Positions 8,780 through 17,589 of a stretch of 44,771 nt of DNA are shown in pieces. The stretch is taken from positions 1 through 44,771 of the forward strand of contig NZ_AKJK01000099.1 of the NCBI RefSeq assembly GCF_000282375.1, written 5' to 3'. Below the pieces are notes generated by a model. It searched no databases. It saw only the letters and a list, made by a program, of their open reading frames with translations, and was not told the DNA's origin. Position numbers and translations under genes: made by a program. Position 1 is the first letter of the stretch. Every line of letters starts with the position of its first letter. The stretch comes from Pseudomonas sp. GM50. GTDB lineage: Bacteria; Pseudomonadota; Gammaproteobacteria; Pseudomonadales; Pseudomonadaceae.

Positions 8780-9577
8780 TTACGAACAGAAGTCCAGTGG
8801 CAAGCGGCGCGGCACGAACTGGCCTTTGCCCAGCTGCTCCGCATCACGCAAGGTGCGCCAAGTGTAGTCAAGCGCGCTCTTTACGGCACTGGCGAGGTGT
8901 TCGCCCTGGGCCAGGCGACCAGCGAGGGCGCTGGCCAGTGTGCAACCGGAACCGTGATAACTGCCGGGCAGGCGCTGGCAGGTAAAGGTTTCGCGGCGAC
9001 CGTCGCGGCTGTACAGGCGATTGTGTATTTCGTGTTCGTCGCCATGACCGCCGGTGATCAGCAGGTGTTTGACGAACGGCAGGAGTTTTTCAGCGCACTC
9101 GTCCGCGGTGCCTTCGGGCAGTTCGGCGAGGATGCGGGCTTCGGGAAGGTTGGGGGTGGCAATGATCGACAGCGGCAGCAGGCGTTCGCGCATGGCGTAG
9201 CCGACTTCGTCCTTGCCCAGTCGTCCGCCGCCGCCAGCGCGCAGCACCGGGTCGCAGACCACCGGCAAATGCGGGTGCGCTGAAAGCAGTTCGACCACGG
9301 TGTCGACCATTTCCAGGGAACCGAGCATGCCCAGTTTGACGGCGGCGACTTCGGAATCATTGAGCACGGCGTTGGCCTGGGCCAGCACCCACTCGCGATC
9401 GAGAACGCGGAAGTCAGTGACGTTGACGGTGTCTTGCACAGTCAGGGCGGTGACGGCCGGAGCCGCATGACAACCCTGAGCGAGCAGGGCTTCGATATCT
9501 GCCTGCAAGCCGGCGCCACCACTAGGGTCGTGGCCGGAGAGACAGAGGACAACGGGGCGAGAGCTGTAGATATTCAT
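8780..9577 (-). CDS. thiD: Hydroxymethylpyrimidine/phosphomethylpyrimidine kinase
   Basis: ThiD phosphorylates HMP and then HMP-P to HMP-PP, the pyrimidine donor for ThiE. The 265-residue product is of the ribokinase fold: LCLSGHDPSGGAGLQADIEA at the N-terminus (substrate and glycine-rich segments), VVCDPVLRAGGGG centrally and the anion-hole/catalytic region GSYHGSGCTLASALA near the C-terminus. The reading frame stays open upstream through a REP element, but residues before MNIYSSRPVV are REP-derived and not conserved, so I use the ATG at 9577. It is first in the thiD-thiE-hemL operon. Confidence 0.95.
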   Translation of the reverse strand: MNIYSSRPVVLCLSGHDPSGGAGLQADIEALLAQGCHAAPAVTALTVQDTVNVTDFRVLDREWVLAQANAVLNDSEVAAVKLGMLGSLEMVDTVVELLSAHPHLPVVCDPVLRAGGGGRLGKDEVGYAMRERLLPLSIIATPNLPEARILAELPEGTADECAEKLLPFVKHLLITGGHGDEHEIHNRLYSRDGRRETFTCQRLPGSYHGSGCTLASALAGRLAQGEHLASAVKSALDYTWRTLRDAEQLGKGQFVPRRLPLDFCS

Positions 9578-9642
9578 GGTGCGCGAGCTTACCACCAAAC
9601 ATGTTTTTTCGGGTGTTGTGGCAGTCATCGCGGCCGATACAT

Positions 9643-9765
9643 TGTGGTGAGAGGGGCTTGCCCCGGTTCGGCTGCGGAGCGGTCGTAAACCTGCCTGCGC
9701 GGTGTTCCTGGCAGAAGGCAAAGGGGGCGCTTCGCACCCCAACGGGGGCAAGCCCCCTCGCCACA
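9643..9765. repeat. REP doublet (GGGGGCTTGCCCCC family, left unit diverged)
   Basis: The left unit reads TGTGGTGAGAGGGGCTTGCC, with changes from the family consensus, and the right unit ends GCAAGCCCCCTCGCCACA intact. The pair sits upstream of thiD; unlike most REPs here it lies between divergent promoters. Confidence 0.85.
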
Positions 9766-9811
9766 AGGAATCGCTTCGCACTGAGGCATTTTCACAACCT
9801 GACCAAGCCAA

Positions 9812-9837
9812 CAGCTCTAACTCAATGTATAGAGCTG
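9812..9837. promoter_or_regulatory. 8-bp inverted repeat upstream of ladS
   Basis: CAGCTCTA and TAGAGCTG form perfect 8-bp arms separated by 10 bp, about 170 bp before ladS. It could be an operator or an RNA hairpin; there is no T-tract to make it a terminator. Confidence 0.35.
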
Positions 9838-10007
9838 GAACGCTTGTTCTAGAGCCTTTGTAGGAAAAATTTCAATGGTGCTCAATGGCCAGCAACGGCT
9901 ATGCTAGAGTGGATCCAAACCAATAACAGGTAATACCGGTTTTACGTCTACTCAAAAGGAATGGGGGGGCTTCCTGACAGAACCGGACAGGCTACGCTGG
10001 GGCTTAA

Positions 10008-12371
10008 ATGCGCTATTTGCTGATGTTGCTGTTGTGCTTGCCCCTCCTGGCGAGCGCCGTCGAATTCGACGAGTTCACCCAGAGCCTTCCCCTGGGCCGA
10101 ACGATGCAGGTTTATGAAGACACGGGCGGTCAGGCGAGCATCGCCGATGTCCGTGCGCAAGCGGCGGCCGGGCACTTCAAGCCCCACGATAAAGCCACCC
10201 TCAACGCCGGTTATTCGCGTTCGGCGTTCTGGCTGAAAATCGACCTGCAGTACCGTCCGACCAACCCGTTGGCACAACGGACCTGGTTGCTGGAACTGGC
10301 TTATCCGCCCCTCGATCACCTTGATCTGTACTTGCCCGATGCTGGCGGTGACTATCAATTGGTCCGACAGACCGGCGATGCGTTGCCGTTCGCCACTCGC
10401 CAGATCCGCCAGCACAACTATCTGTTCGATCTGAACTTTACGCCCGAGCAGGCGCAAACGGTGTACCTGCGCCTGCAAAGCGAAGGGTCGGTTCAGGCGC
10501 CTGTCACCTTGTGGTCGAGCACCGCTTACCTTGAAGAGCAGCCGGTCCGGCTCTATGTGCTGGGGCTGATTTACGGTGTGTTGCTGGGGATGCTGGTCTA
10601 CAACCTGTTCATCTTTCTCAGCGTGCGCGACACCAGCTACCTCTATTACATCGTCTATATCGCCTCGTTCGGCTTGTATCAGCTGTCGGTGAATGGTGCG
10701 GCCGTGGAGTATTTCTGGCCGAACAATCCCTGGTGGGCGAACGCTGCGACGCCGTTCTTCATCGGCTGTTCAGGATTGTTCGGCAGCCAGTTCGCCCGCA
10801 GCTTCTTGCAGACGGCCACCCACAGTCGCTGGCTCGACCGATTGTTGCTGGCGTTGATTGCGTTCAGTGCGCTGGTGGTCGGGTTGTCATTGATGACCAG
10901 TTACGCCTTGGCCCTGCGCCTGGCAACGATGCTGGCTCTGGTCTTTACCGTAGTGATTTTCGCCGCCGGGATTTTCGCCTGGTGGCGCGGCTTGCGGGTC
11001 GCGCGGTATTTCATCATTGCCTGGTCGGCGTTTCTGCTCGGTGGCGTTGTTAACACGATGATGGTGTTGGGTTACTTGCCCAACGTATTCCTGACCATGT
11101 ACGCCAGCCAGATCGGCTCGGCAATCGAAGTGGCGCTGCTGTCCCTGGCCCTGGCCGATCGCATTAACGCCATGCGCGAGCAACAGGCACAGACGTTGTT
11201 CGATGCCGGGCAAAAGCTCGAAGTACTGAACCAGCAACTGGCTCACAGTAACAAGCTCAAGGACGAATTCCTCGCCACCCTGACCCATGAACTGCGCACG
11301 CCCATGAACGGCGTGATCGGTTCGCTGGAGCTGATGCAGACCGTCGAGATGAACCCGGAACTGGAGCAATATCAGCAAACGGCCGCCGGTTCGGCGCGGG
11401 ACATGATGCGCATGGTCAATGGCATCCTCACCCTGACCGAATTGCAGGCCGGCAAGCTCAAGGTCTATCCGGACGCGTTCAGTTTGCGCGGTGTGGTCGA
11501 GGCCTTGCGCCTGCAGTTCGATGGCAATGCGTCGAGCAAGTCGCTGGACTTCAAGGTCGAGGTTACATCCGGGCTGCCGGATCGTTTGTACGGCGATAGC
11601 GACAAGTTGGCGCAATGCCTGGAGTGCCTGCTGGACAACGCAATCAAATTCACCCGGGTCGGCGGATTGGCGCTGCGGGTGACGGGCAAACCGGTGGCGC
11701 CCGATCGGCTGGCGTTGTCCTTTGCGGTGATCGATACCGGCATTGGCTTTACCGATTTGGACGAGGCAACGCTGTATCAACGCTTTTTTCAGGTCGACGG
11801 CTCGATGACCCGTGAATACGGTGGTTTGGGCGTTGGCCTGGCCATTTGTCGGCAACTGGTCGAATTGCTCGGCGGGCGCCTGAGTCATCGCTCGGAACCG
11901 GGGCGCGGCAGTCGCTTTCAACTGGACGTCGAGTTCGAGCTGCCGCTGCCGGTGGTGGAATCTGCGCCCGCAATCTCCCGGCAAACCACCGGCCTGCGTT
12001 TGCCTCAGGACTGCACGGTGTTGCTGGTCGATGACAACAGCATCAATCAACTGGTGATGCGTGGCATGTTGCTCAAGCTTGGGTTCCGGGTGCGCACCGC
12101 CGACAGCGGCGTGGCCGCGCTCGATCACTTGCAGCGTGAAGCCGTTGACGCGGTGCTGCTCGACTGTCAGCTGCTGCCACTGGACGGTGTCTCGATCTGC
12201 TGCCGAATCCGCGCCTTGTCAGGTTGCGCCGAATTACCCGTGTTCATGATTGCCCTGACTGCGGACCGGGCCTATTGCCCGAGCGACACCTTGGTCGATT
12301 ACCTGAGCAAACCGGTGAAATTCGAAGATTTGCAGGCGGCGCTCTATCGGCGGGTGCTCTGTCCAGGGTAA
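10008..12371 (+). CDS. ladS: Hybrid sensor histidine kinase LadS
   Basis: A 787-residue inner-membrane hybrid kinase. In order: signal peptide (1-17, ends LLASA), a periplasmic 7TMR-DISM extracellular domain (about 25-165), seven hydrophobic helices (about 180-380), a HisKA domain with H427 in TLTHELRTPMNG, an HATPase domain (N544 in LLDNAIKFT, DTGIGF, GGLGVGLAI) and a receiver domain with acidic D675/D676, phosphoacceptor D719 and K768. No Hpt domain is present. The architecture, length and position beside thiD match P. aeruginosa LadS (PA3974), which stimulates the GacS/GacA-Rsm pathway and so shifts cells toward biofilm life. The ATG has GGGG 6 bp upstream. Regulatory wiring in this strain is inferred. 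Confidence 0.9.
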   Translation: MRYLLMLLLCLPLLASAVEFDEFTQSLPLGRTMQVYEDTGGQASIADVRAQAAAGHFKPHDKATLNAGYSRSAFWLKIDLQYRPTNPLAQRTWLLELAYPPLDHLDLYLPDAGGDYQLVRQTGDALPFATRQIRQHNYLFDLNFTPEQAQTVYLRLQSEGSVQAPVTLWSSTAYLEEQPVRLYVLGLIYGVLLGMLVYNLFIFLSVRDTSYLYYIVYIASFGLYQLSVNGAAVEYFWPNNPWWANAATPFFIGCSGLFGSQFARSFLQTATHSRWLDRLLLALIAFSALVVGLSLMTSYALALRLATMLALVFTVVIFAAGIFAWWRGLRVARYFIIAWSAFLLGGVVNTMMVLGYLPNVFLTMYASQIGSAIEVALLSLALADRINAMREQQAQTLFDAGQKLEVLNQQLAHSNKLKDEFLATLTHELRTPMNGVIGSLELMQTVEMNPELEQYQQTAAGSARDMMRMVNGILTLTELQAGKLKVYPDAFSLRGVVEALRLQFDGNASSKSLDFKVEVTSGLPDRLYGDSDKLAQCLECLLDNAIKFTRVGGLALRVTGKPVAPDRLALSFAVIDTGIGFTDLDEATLYQRFFQVDGSMTREYGGLGVGLAICRQLVELLGGRLSHRSEPGRGSRFQLDVEFELPLPVVESAPAISRQTTGLRLPQDCTVLLVDDNSINQLVMRGMLLKLGFRVRTADSGVAALDHLQREAVDAVLLDCQLLPLDGVSICCRIRALSGCAELPVFMIALTADRAYCPSDTLVDYLSKPVKFEDLQAALYRRVLCPG

Positions 12372-12467
12372 GGCGAAAGCGCCGACAGTTAGGCAGATAT
12401 GCCACTTTGTTCAACCTCGGGGTGGTGCTTAACTGAAAATCCCTTGGCTGACCAAAGGAGCCCCGTC

Positions 12468-14117
12468 ATGAACCTGCATCAGTTCGCCGAAACCCACGAA
12501 GTCACCAACCAGCCACCGTCGCTGGACGGTAGCAACCTCTATCGCATCGACCTGCCTTTGCAGGAGTGGTCGCGGCGCTTCGATGCCGGTTGGGCCGAGT
12601 CGCGGATCGACACTTACGGCGCATTGGCCGGCGGGCCGCTGATGGAGGCGGGGTTTGCGGCCAATCAGAACAAACCGGTGTTCGTCAGCCATGACCGTTA
12701 CGGCCATCGCATCGATCTGGTTGAATTTCACCCGGCCTACCACGAGTTGATGCGCACGGCGGTGGAGCATGGCCTGACAGGCTTGCCCTGGACCGACCCG
12801 CAACCGGGCGCCCACGTTGCCCGTGCCTCCATGACTTATTTACACAGTCAGGCTGAAGCCGGCAGCGGTTGCCCGTTGACCATGACCTTCGCCAGCGTCC
12901 CGGCGATGCGCCTGCAACCGGATCTGGCCAAACAATGGCTGCCGAAAATCCTCGCCACCGAATACGACCCGCGCAACGTCGGCATGGCCCACAAGGCCGG
13001 GGTCACCATCGGCATGGCCATGACCGAGAAACAGGGCGGCACCGACGTGCGGGCCAACACCACCAAGGCTTATCCGGTCGGCGCCAGTGGTCCCGGTCAG
13101 GCGTATGAACTGGTGGGCCACAAGTGGTTTTGTTCGGCGCCGATGTGCGATGCCTTCCTGACCCTGGCCCAGACTGACAAGGGTTTGACCTGTTTCCTGC
13201 TGCCGCGCCATCGTCCGGACGACACGCGCAATCAGTTCTACATCCAGCGGCTGAAGAACAAACTCGGCAACTGGTCCAATGCCTCCAGCGAGGTGGAGTT
13301 CCGTGGCGCCCTGGCCTGGATGGTCGGCGAAGAGGGCCGGGGCGTTCCGACCATCATCGAAATGGTCGCCATGACCCGCTTCGATTGCATGGTCGGCTCC
13401 AGCGCGCTGATGCGCCAAGCCCTGACCCAGGCCAGTCATCACTGCGCCCATCGCAAGGTCGGTGGCAAATTGCTCAGCGAGCAACCCTTGATGCAAAACG
13501 TGCTGGCTGACCTCGCCCTGGAAAGCGAAGCGGCGTTGGCCTTGAGTTTGCGCATGGGCCGGGCGCTGGATCATCTGGATGACGACCACGAAGCGAAATT
13601 CGCCCGACTGGTGACGGCGGTGGGCAAGTACTGGATTTGCAAACGCGCGCCCGCGATGATCAATGAGGCTGCCGAATGCATGGGTGGCGCCGGTTATGTC
13701 GAAGAAAGCATCCTGCCGCGTCTGTACCGTGAGGCCCCGGTCAACTCGACGTGGGAAGGTTCCGGCAACGTGCAATGCCTCGACGTGTTGAGAGCGCTGT
13801 CGAAAGAGCCGGGCGTGCTCGATGTGTTGTTCAGCGAGTTGGGCGACGGTCATGGCGACAAACGCCTGGCCGCGCACATCAGCCAATTACAGGCAGCGTT
13901 CAAGGACACCGACGACATTCAATACCGCGCCCGCCAACTCACCGAAGACATAGCCTTGGGGCTTCAGGCCAAGCTGTTGCTGGAGGCCGGTAACGCGGCG
14001 GTAAGTGATGCTTTTATCGCCAGCCGTCTGGGTTCGGCCGGTCGGGTGTATGGAACATTGCCTCGTGGGCTGGATGTGGAAGCGATTGTCGCCCGGTCGA
14101 CGCCGCAAGGGTTTTGA
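12468..14117 (+). CDS. AidB-like acyl-CoA dehydrogenase family protein
   Basis: A 549-residue flavoprotein of the acyl-CoA dehydrogenase superfamily, AidB/isovaleryl-CoA dehydrogenase branch. The N-terminal 150 residues form the extra domain typical of AidB (THEVTNQPPSLDGSNLYRID). Then come the FAD-contacting segment GMAMTEKQGGTDVRANTT, the KWFCSAPMCDAF region and the C-terminal ECMGGAGYVEESILPRLYRE and STWEGSGNVQCLD. E. coli AidB binds DNA and is induced in the adaptive response to alkylation. AidB-like proteins in Pseudomonas are often annotated simply as acyl-CoA dehydrogenases; the substrate is unknown. The start is fixed by AAAGGAG 8 bp upstream of the ATG at 12468. Transcribed in the same direction as ladS, 96 bp downstream. 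Confidence 0.88.
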   Translation: MNLHQFAETHEVTNQPPSLDGSNLYRIDLPLQEWSRRFDAGWAESRIDTYGALAGGPLMEAGFAANQNKPVFVSHDRYGHRIDLVEFHPAYHELMRTAVEHGLTGLPWTDPQPGAHVARASMTYLHSQAEAGSGCPLTMTFASVPAMRLQPDLAKQWLPKILATEYDPRNVGMAHKAGVTIGMAMTEKQGGTDVRANTTKAYPVGASGPGQAYELVGHKWFCSAPMCDAFLTLAQTDKGLTCFLLPRHRPDDTRNQFYIQRLKNKLGNWSNASSEVEFRGALAWMVGEEGRGVPTIIEMVAMTRFDCMVGSSALMRQALTQASHHCAHRKVGGKLLSEQPLMQNVLADLALESEAALALSLRMGRALDHLDDDHEAKFARLVTAVGKYWICKRAPAMINEAAECMGGAGYVEESILPRLYREAPVNSTWEGSGNVQCLDVLRALSKEPGVLDVLFSELGDGHGDKRLAAHISQLQAAFKDTDDIQYRARQLTEDIALGLQAKLLLEAGNAAVSDAFIASRLGSAGRVYGTLPRGLDVEAIVARSTPQGF

Positions 14118-14146
14118 TCACGCTTGCATGATCGACACCGACCCCA

Positions 14147-14236
14147 TGTGGGAGCGAGCCTGCTCGCGATGGCTGGGTAACATTCGAAATTGAAGTCGAC
14201 TGTCACGCCGCTATCGCGAGCAGGCTCGCTCCCACA
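14147..14236. repeat. REP doublet (GGGAGCGAGCCTGCTCGCGA family)
   Basis: Left unit begins TGTGGGAGCGAGCCTGCTCG and the right unit is its inverted copy, ending CTCGCTCCCACA, with about 40 bp between. It lies between the acyl-CoA dehydrogenase gene and amn. Confidence 0.9.
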
Positions 14237-14345
14237 TTGGATCTCTGCGCATCGTTATTGATGTGCAGCCAACACGCCACTGTTCCCGTGAAGCGATGAT
14301 GCAGGCAAGATGAAGGTCTGCAAGTCAGAACACAGGAAGCTGATC

Positions 14346-15809
14346 GTGACCGAAGCGTTTATTGTCGTTCAAACCGCCGAGCAAGCCGTGGATCGGCTTG
14401 CTGCCTTGCACGAGCGTGCAACCACCGCGCTGAATCAGGCGCTCAAGCGTTATCTCAAGGACCGCGTCGAGCCGGACGCTGAACAGCGTGCACTGTTTCG
14501 TTATCCCGAGTTGCGTCTGACCTACCTTTGCCAGGGCGAAGTCCCACAGACCACTCGCGCCTATGCCAAGGTTCAATTGCCGGGGACCTACAGTGTCACC
14601 GTCACTCATCCGGCAGCGTTCCGTAAGTACCTGCTGGAACAACTCGTCCCGTTGATGCACGACTTCACCGTAACCGTGGAAGTCGGCGTCAGTCAGCAGA
14701 ACATTCCTTATCCGTACGTGGTCGAGCAGGGCGATGAACTGGCCGGCTCCGGCGTCACGGCGGCGGTGCTGGCGCGAGTGTTCCCGAGTACGGACTTGTC
14801 GGCCGCCACTGATGGCATTGCCGATGGCTTGTATGATTGGGAAAACACCGACCCGCTGCCATTGGCTCTGTTCGACGCTGCGAGGGTGGATTTTTCCCTG
14901 CGCCGGCTGGTGCATTACACCGGCAGCGACTGGCGCCATGTGCAGCCGTGGATTCTGCTGACCAACTACCACCGCTACGTCGACCAGTTCATCGTTCATG
15001 GTCTTGAGCAACTGCGCAACGATCCGCGTTTTGTACGCATGGTGTTGCCGGGCAACGTGATCATCGAAAAGGGCATGGACCACGGCGAAGCGTCCGCGAT
15101 TGCCGCGGGCGTGGTCTGGCATCGTTACCAGATGCCGGCCTATCACCTGATTGCCAGCGACGGCCATGGCGTGACCCTGGTGAACATCGGCGTCGGCCCG
15201 TCCAACGCCAAGAACATCACCGATCACCTGGCGGTGCTGCGTCCGCATTGCTGGCTGATGATCGGCCACTGTGGCGGCTTGCGTCAGTCGCAGACCATTG
15301 GCGACTACGTGCTGGCCCACGCATACATGCGCCGCGACGGGATTCTCGACCGCGTCGTGCCGCCGAACATTCCGATTCCAGCCCTGGCCGAAGTGCAGAT
15401 GGCGTTGCAGCAAGCGGCGGCCAACATCACCGGTGAGAAGGGCGACGAGCTGAAGAAGCGTCTGCGTACCGGTACCGTGTTGACCTACGACGACCGCAAC
15501 TGGGAACTGCGCTGGGCGCAGGAACGTCCGCTTATCAACCTGTCCCGCGCTGTGGCGGTGGACATGGAAAGTGGCACCATCGCCGCCCAGGGTTATCGCT
15601 TGCGGGTGCCGTACGGCACGTTGCTCTGCGTATCGGACAAACCGTTGCACAGCGAAATCAAACTGCCGGGTTCGGCCAACGCCTTCTATGAGCGCGCGGT
15701 CAGCCAGCACTTGAAGATCGGCATCGAAGCGGTGGACCTGTTGCGTACCGAGCTCAATTCGCTGCATTCGCGCAAACTGCGCAGCTTCGACGAGCCGCCG
15801 TTCCGCTGA
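14346..15809 (+). CDS. amn: AMP nucleosidase
   Basis: Amn hydrolyses AMP to adenine and ribose 5-phosphate and helps control purine nucleotide pools. The 487-residue product has the N-terminal AMP_N domain (about 1-170) and a C-terminal nucleoside-phosphorylase fold with GHGVTLVNIGVGPSNAKN, IGHCGGLRQSQTIGDYVLA and VAVDMESGTIAAQGYR. Length is close to E. coli Amn (484). I chose the GTG at 14346 (read as MTEAFIVVQTAEQ) because AGGAAG lies 6 bp upstream; an in-frame ATG at 14310 would add 12 residues and has only a weak ribosome-binding site. Stand-alone transcription is likely, with a stem-loop at 15825-15863 after it. Confidence 0.93.
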   Translation: MTEAFIVVQTAEQAVDRLAALHERATTALNQALKRYLKDRVEPDAEQRALFRYPELRLTYLCQGEVPQTTRAYAKVQLPGTYSVTVTHPAAFRKYLLEQLVPLMHDFTVTVEVGVSQQNIPYPYVVEQGDELAGSGVTAAVLARVFPSTDLSAATDGIADGLYDWENTDPLPLALFDAARVDFSLRRLVHYTGSDWRHVQPWILLTNYHRYVDQFIVHGLEQLRNDPRFVRMVLPGNVIIEKGMDHGEASAIAAGVVWHRYQMPAYHLIASDGHGVTLVNIGVGPSNAKNITDHLAVLRPHCWLMIGHCGGLRQSQTIGDYVLAHAYMRRDGILDRVVPPNIPIPALAEVQMALQQAAANITGEKGDELKKRLRTGTVLTYDDRNWELRWAQERPLINLSRAVAVDMESGTIAAQGYRLRVPYGTLLCVSDKPLHSEIKLPGSANAFYERAVSQHLKIGIEAVDLLRTELNSLHSRKLRSFDEPPFR

Positions 15810-15824
15810 TTTGCGATGGTCATT

Positions 15825-15863
15825 TAACGGTCAGGCTACTAGCATTAGCAGCCCTGACCGTTA
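15825..15863 (+). terminator. Candidate terminator stem-loop after amn
   Basis: TAACGGTCAGG and CCTGACCGTTA form perfect 11-bp arms with a 17-base loop, 16 bp after the amn stop. The tail (GATGTTCC) is poor in T, so a factor-independent role is uncertain. Confidence 0.45.
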
Positions 15864-15878
15864 GATGTTCCTTTCCTC

Positions 15879-16520
15879 ATGTCTCGTCCACAACGTCCCG
15901 TTTCCCGCCGCCCTGGCGTGAAGCCTGCACCATCCTCTTCAGCCCCGCGCCGTGTCGCCAAAGCGCCGCCGGCCGAGCCGAAGCTGATTCTGTTCAACAA
16001 ACCTTTCGATGTGCTGACCCAATTCAGCGACGGCGAAGGGCGGGCGACGCTCAAGGATTTCATCGAGATTCCGGGGATTTACCCGGCAGGGCGGCTGGAC
16101 CGTGACAGCGAAGGCTTGCTGTTGCTGACCAACGACGGCCAGCTTCAGGCGCGAATTGCCGACCCGAAACACAAACTGGCCAAGACTTACTGGGTACAAG
16201 TGGAAGGCGAACCAAGCGCCGAGCAGTTACAGCGCTTGCGCGATGGCGTCGAGCTGAACGACGGCATGACGTTGCCGGCCGAAGCGCGACAACTGGATGA
16301 GCCGCAACTGTGGCCGCGCAACCCGCCGGTGCGCTTTCGTAAAAGCGTGCCCACCCGTTGGCTGGAACTGGTGATTCGCGAAGGCCGCAACCGTCAGGTA
16401 CGGCGCATGACCGCGGCGGTCGGCTTGCCGACGTTGCGTCTGGTGCGGGTCAGAATCGGTGACTGGTCGATCGAAGGGCTCGATCAGGGCCAGTGGAAGG
16501 AAGTACCGGCACGCTTATAG
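15879..16520 (+). CDS. rluE: 23S rRNA pseudouridine synthase RluE
   Basis: A 213-residue RsuA/RluB/E/F-family pseudouridine synthase, expected to modify U2457 of 23S rRNA. After a basic, Pro/Arg-rich N-terminal tail (1-35) come LILFNKPFDVLTQFSD, the catalytic-Asp motif PAGRLDRDSEGLLLLTNDG, the KTYWVQVEG strand and EGRNRQVRRMTAAVGLPTLRLVR. There is no N-terminal S4 domain, which favours RluE over RluB or RsuA. Its 3' end overlaps the convergent DUF2788 gene by 6 bp. Confidence 0.92.
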   Translation: MSRPQRPVSRRPGVKPAPSSSAPRRVAKAPPAEPKLILFNKPFDVLTQFSDGEGRATLKDFIEIPGIYPAGRLDRDSEGLLLLTNDGQLQARIADPKHKLAKTYWVQVEGEPSAEQLQRLRDGVELNDGMTLPAEARQLDEPQLWPRNPPVRFRKSVPTRWLELVIREGRNRQVRRMTAAVGLPTLRLVRVRIGDWSIEGLDQGQWKEVPARL

Positions 16521-16724
16521 AGTGCCGGATTCGATCAGGCCGATCACCACGCTTTTGATCACGAACGCGGCCACGCCCAGCCCCAGTACGAAGAACAGAA
16601 TGAACGAGCCGAAGCGTCCGGCCTTGGATTTTTTCGCCAGGTCCCAGACGATGAAACCCATGAAAATGATCAGGATGCTGACCAGACCAGTCATCATCCA
16701 CTCTTCGAGTACTGCAGGATCCAT
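16515..16724 (-). CDS. DUF2788 small membrane protein
   Basis: A 69-residue protein with two predicted membrane helices (about 12-29, LVSILIIFMGFIVWDLA, and 38-62, GSFILFFVLGLGVAAFVI) joined by a basic loop KKSKAGR. It matches the DUF2788 family, of unknown function, found in Pseudomonas. The ATG at 16724 has a GGAGATG a few bases upstream. Its stop codon lies inside the last codons of convergent rluE. No function is proposed. Confidence 0.85.
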   Translation of the reverse strand: MDPAVLEEWMMTGLVSILIIFMGFIVWDLAKKSKAGRFGSFILFFVLGLGVAAFVIKSVVIGLIESGTL

Positions 16725-16815
16725 CGGACATCTCCAGCGTGGGTGGGGCTAAAAGGCGCTGGAGTATACGCCATGGGGGATTGGCGGGGCATTGACCTGC
16801 GGCAGTGTGCCGCAC

Positions 16816-16942
16816 TGTGGCGAGGGGGCTTGCCCCCGTTGGGTTGCGAAGCAGCCCCAGCCAATGAGTTGTACCCGACATACCGCGTTGTCTGATTTTA
16901 CGACTGCTTCGCAGCCGAACGGGGGCAAGCCCCCTCGCCACA
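16816..16942. repeat. REP doublet (GGGGGCTTGCCCCC family)
   Basis: Left unit TGTGGCGAGGGGGCTTGC and inverted right unit ending GCCCCCTCGCCACA, with about 55 bp between. It fills the gap between the DUF2788 gene and the Lrp-type gene. Confidence 0.9.
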
Positions 16943-16983
16943 GAGGCCCGTCACCATAAAGGCACCTCGCCACAAAGGCATTC

Positions 16984-17463
16984 TCAGCTGCGCAGATGAG
17001 TCAGCGGCAACTCGGTGCTGTTGAGCACCTGGTTCAACACAAAACTCGACCGCACACTGGTCACCCCTTCAATCCGTGTCAGGTGCCCCAGCAGCAGTTT
17101 CTGATAGTGATCCATGTCCGGCACTACCACTTTGAGCTGATAGTCCGCATCCATCCCAGTCACCAAACTGCATTCCAGCACCTGCGGCAAGGTGCGAATG
17201 GCGGCTTCGAAGTTCTCGAACCGCTCGGGTGTATGGCGGTCCATGCCGATCAGCACGTAGGCTGTCAGGCTCAGGCCGAGCATCTTGCGGTCCAGCAAGG
17301 CGACCTGGCGGGTGATGTAACCGTCGTCTTCCAGTTGCTTGACCCGCCGCGAGCAAGGCGAAGGCGACAGGCCGATGCGTTCGGCCAACTCCTGATTGGA
17401 GATGCGCGCGTCGCGCTGTAATTCCGCCAAAATGCTCAAGTCGTATCGGTCGAGTTTGCTCAT
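16984..17463 (-). CDS. Lrp/AsnC family transcriptional regulator
   Basis: A 159-residue Lrp-type regulator. The N-terminal winged helix-turn-helix reads ISNQELAERIGLSPSPCSRR (about 21-40) and the RAM effector/oligomerisation domain covers about 65-145 (LVTGMDADYQLKVVVPD). The ATG at 17463 is preferred over an adjacent upstream TTG. Such proteins usually sense an amino acid and act on a neighbouring or own promoter. Here the divergent transcript is a structured RNA followed by the DUF6515 gene, so those are the obvious candidate targets. The closest namesake by position is PA3965 of PAO1. Ligand unknown. Confidence 0.92.
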   Translation of the reverse strand: MSKLDRYDLSILAELQRDARISNQELAERIGLSPSPCSRRVKQLEDDGYITRQVALLDRKMLGLSLTAYVLIGMDRHTPERFENFEAAIRTLPQVLECSLVTGMDADYQLKVVVPDMDHYQKLLLGHLTRIEGVTSVRSSFVLNQVLNSTELPLTHLRS

Positions 17464-17589
17464 CAATCAGGCCTTTGTCATAACTATTGCGGAGGATTAT
17501 CTATCCTGAGTTAAAAATTGCGCAAGTGATGTTTATTTGAGCAATATTCGCAATCCTCTGTCGTCGCTCCGGGCCTATTCTTATCACCA

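Larger units (their letters stand above)
9578..10007. other. thiD-ladS divergent intergenic region
   Basis: This 430-bp gap holds a REP doublet (9643-9765), an 8-bp inverted repeat (9812-9837) and a TATGCT -10-like hexamer at 9900-9905 on the plus strand about 100 bp before ladS. No open frame with family features is seen. A short ATG frame at 9961 is out of frame with ladS and looks meaningless. Confidence 0.6.

Noticed and set aside
9578..9811. N-terminal extension of thiD through the REP element
   Set aside because: The added residues are translated REP sequence; homologues start at MNIYSSRPVV.
9961..10007. Short ATG frame just before ladS
   Set aside because: It is out of frame with ladS, the AAGGA is directly against the ATG, and it has no conserved features.
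14310..14345. Longer AMP nucleosidase start at ATG 14310
   Set aside because: Weak ribosome-binding site compared with AGGAAG before the GTG at 14346; kept as an alternative.
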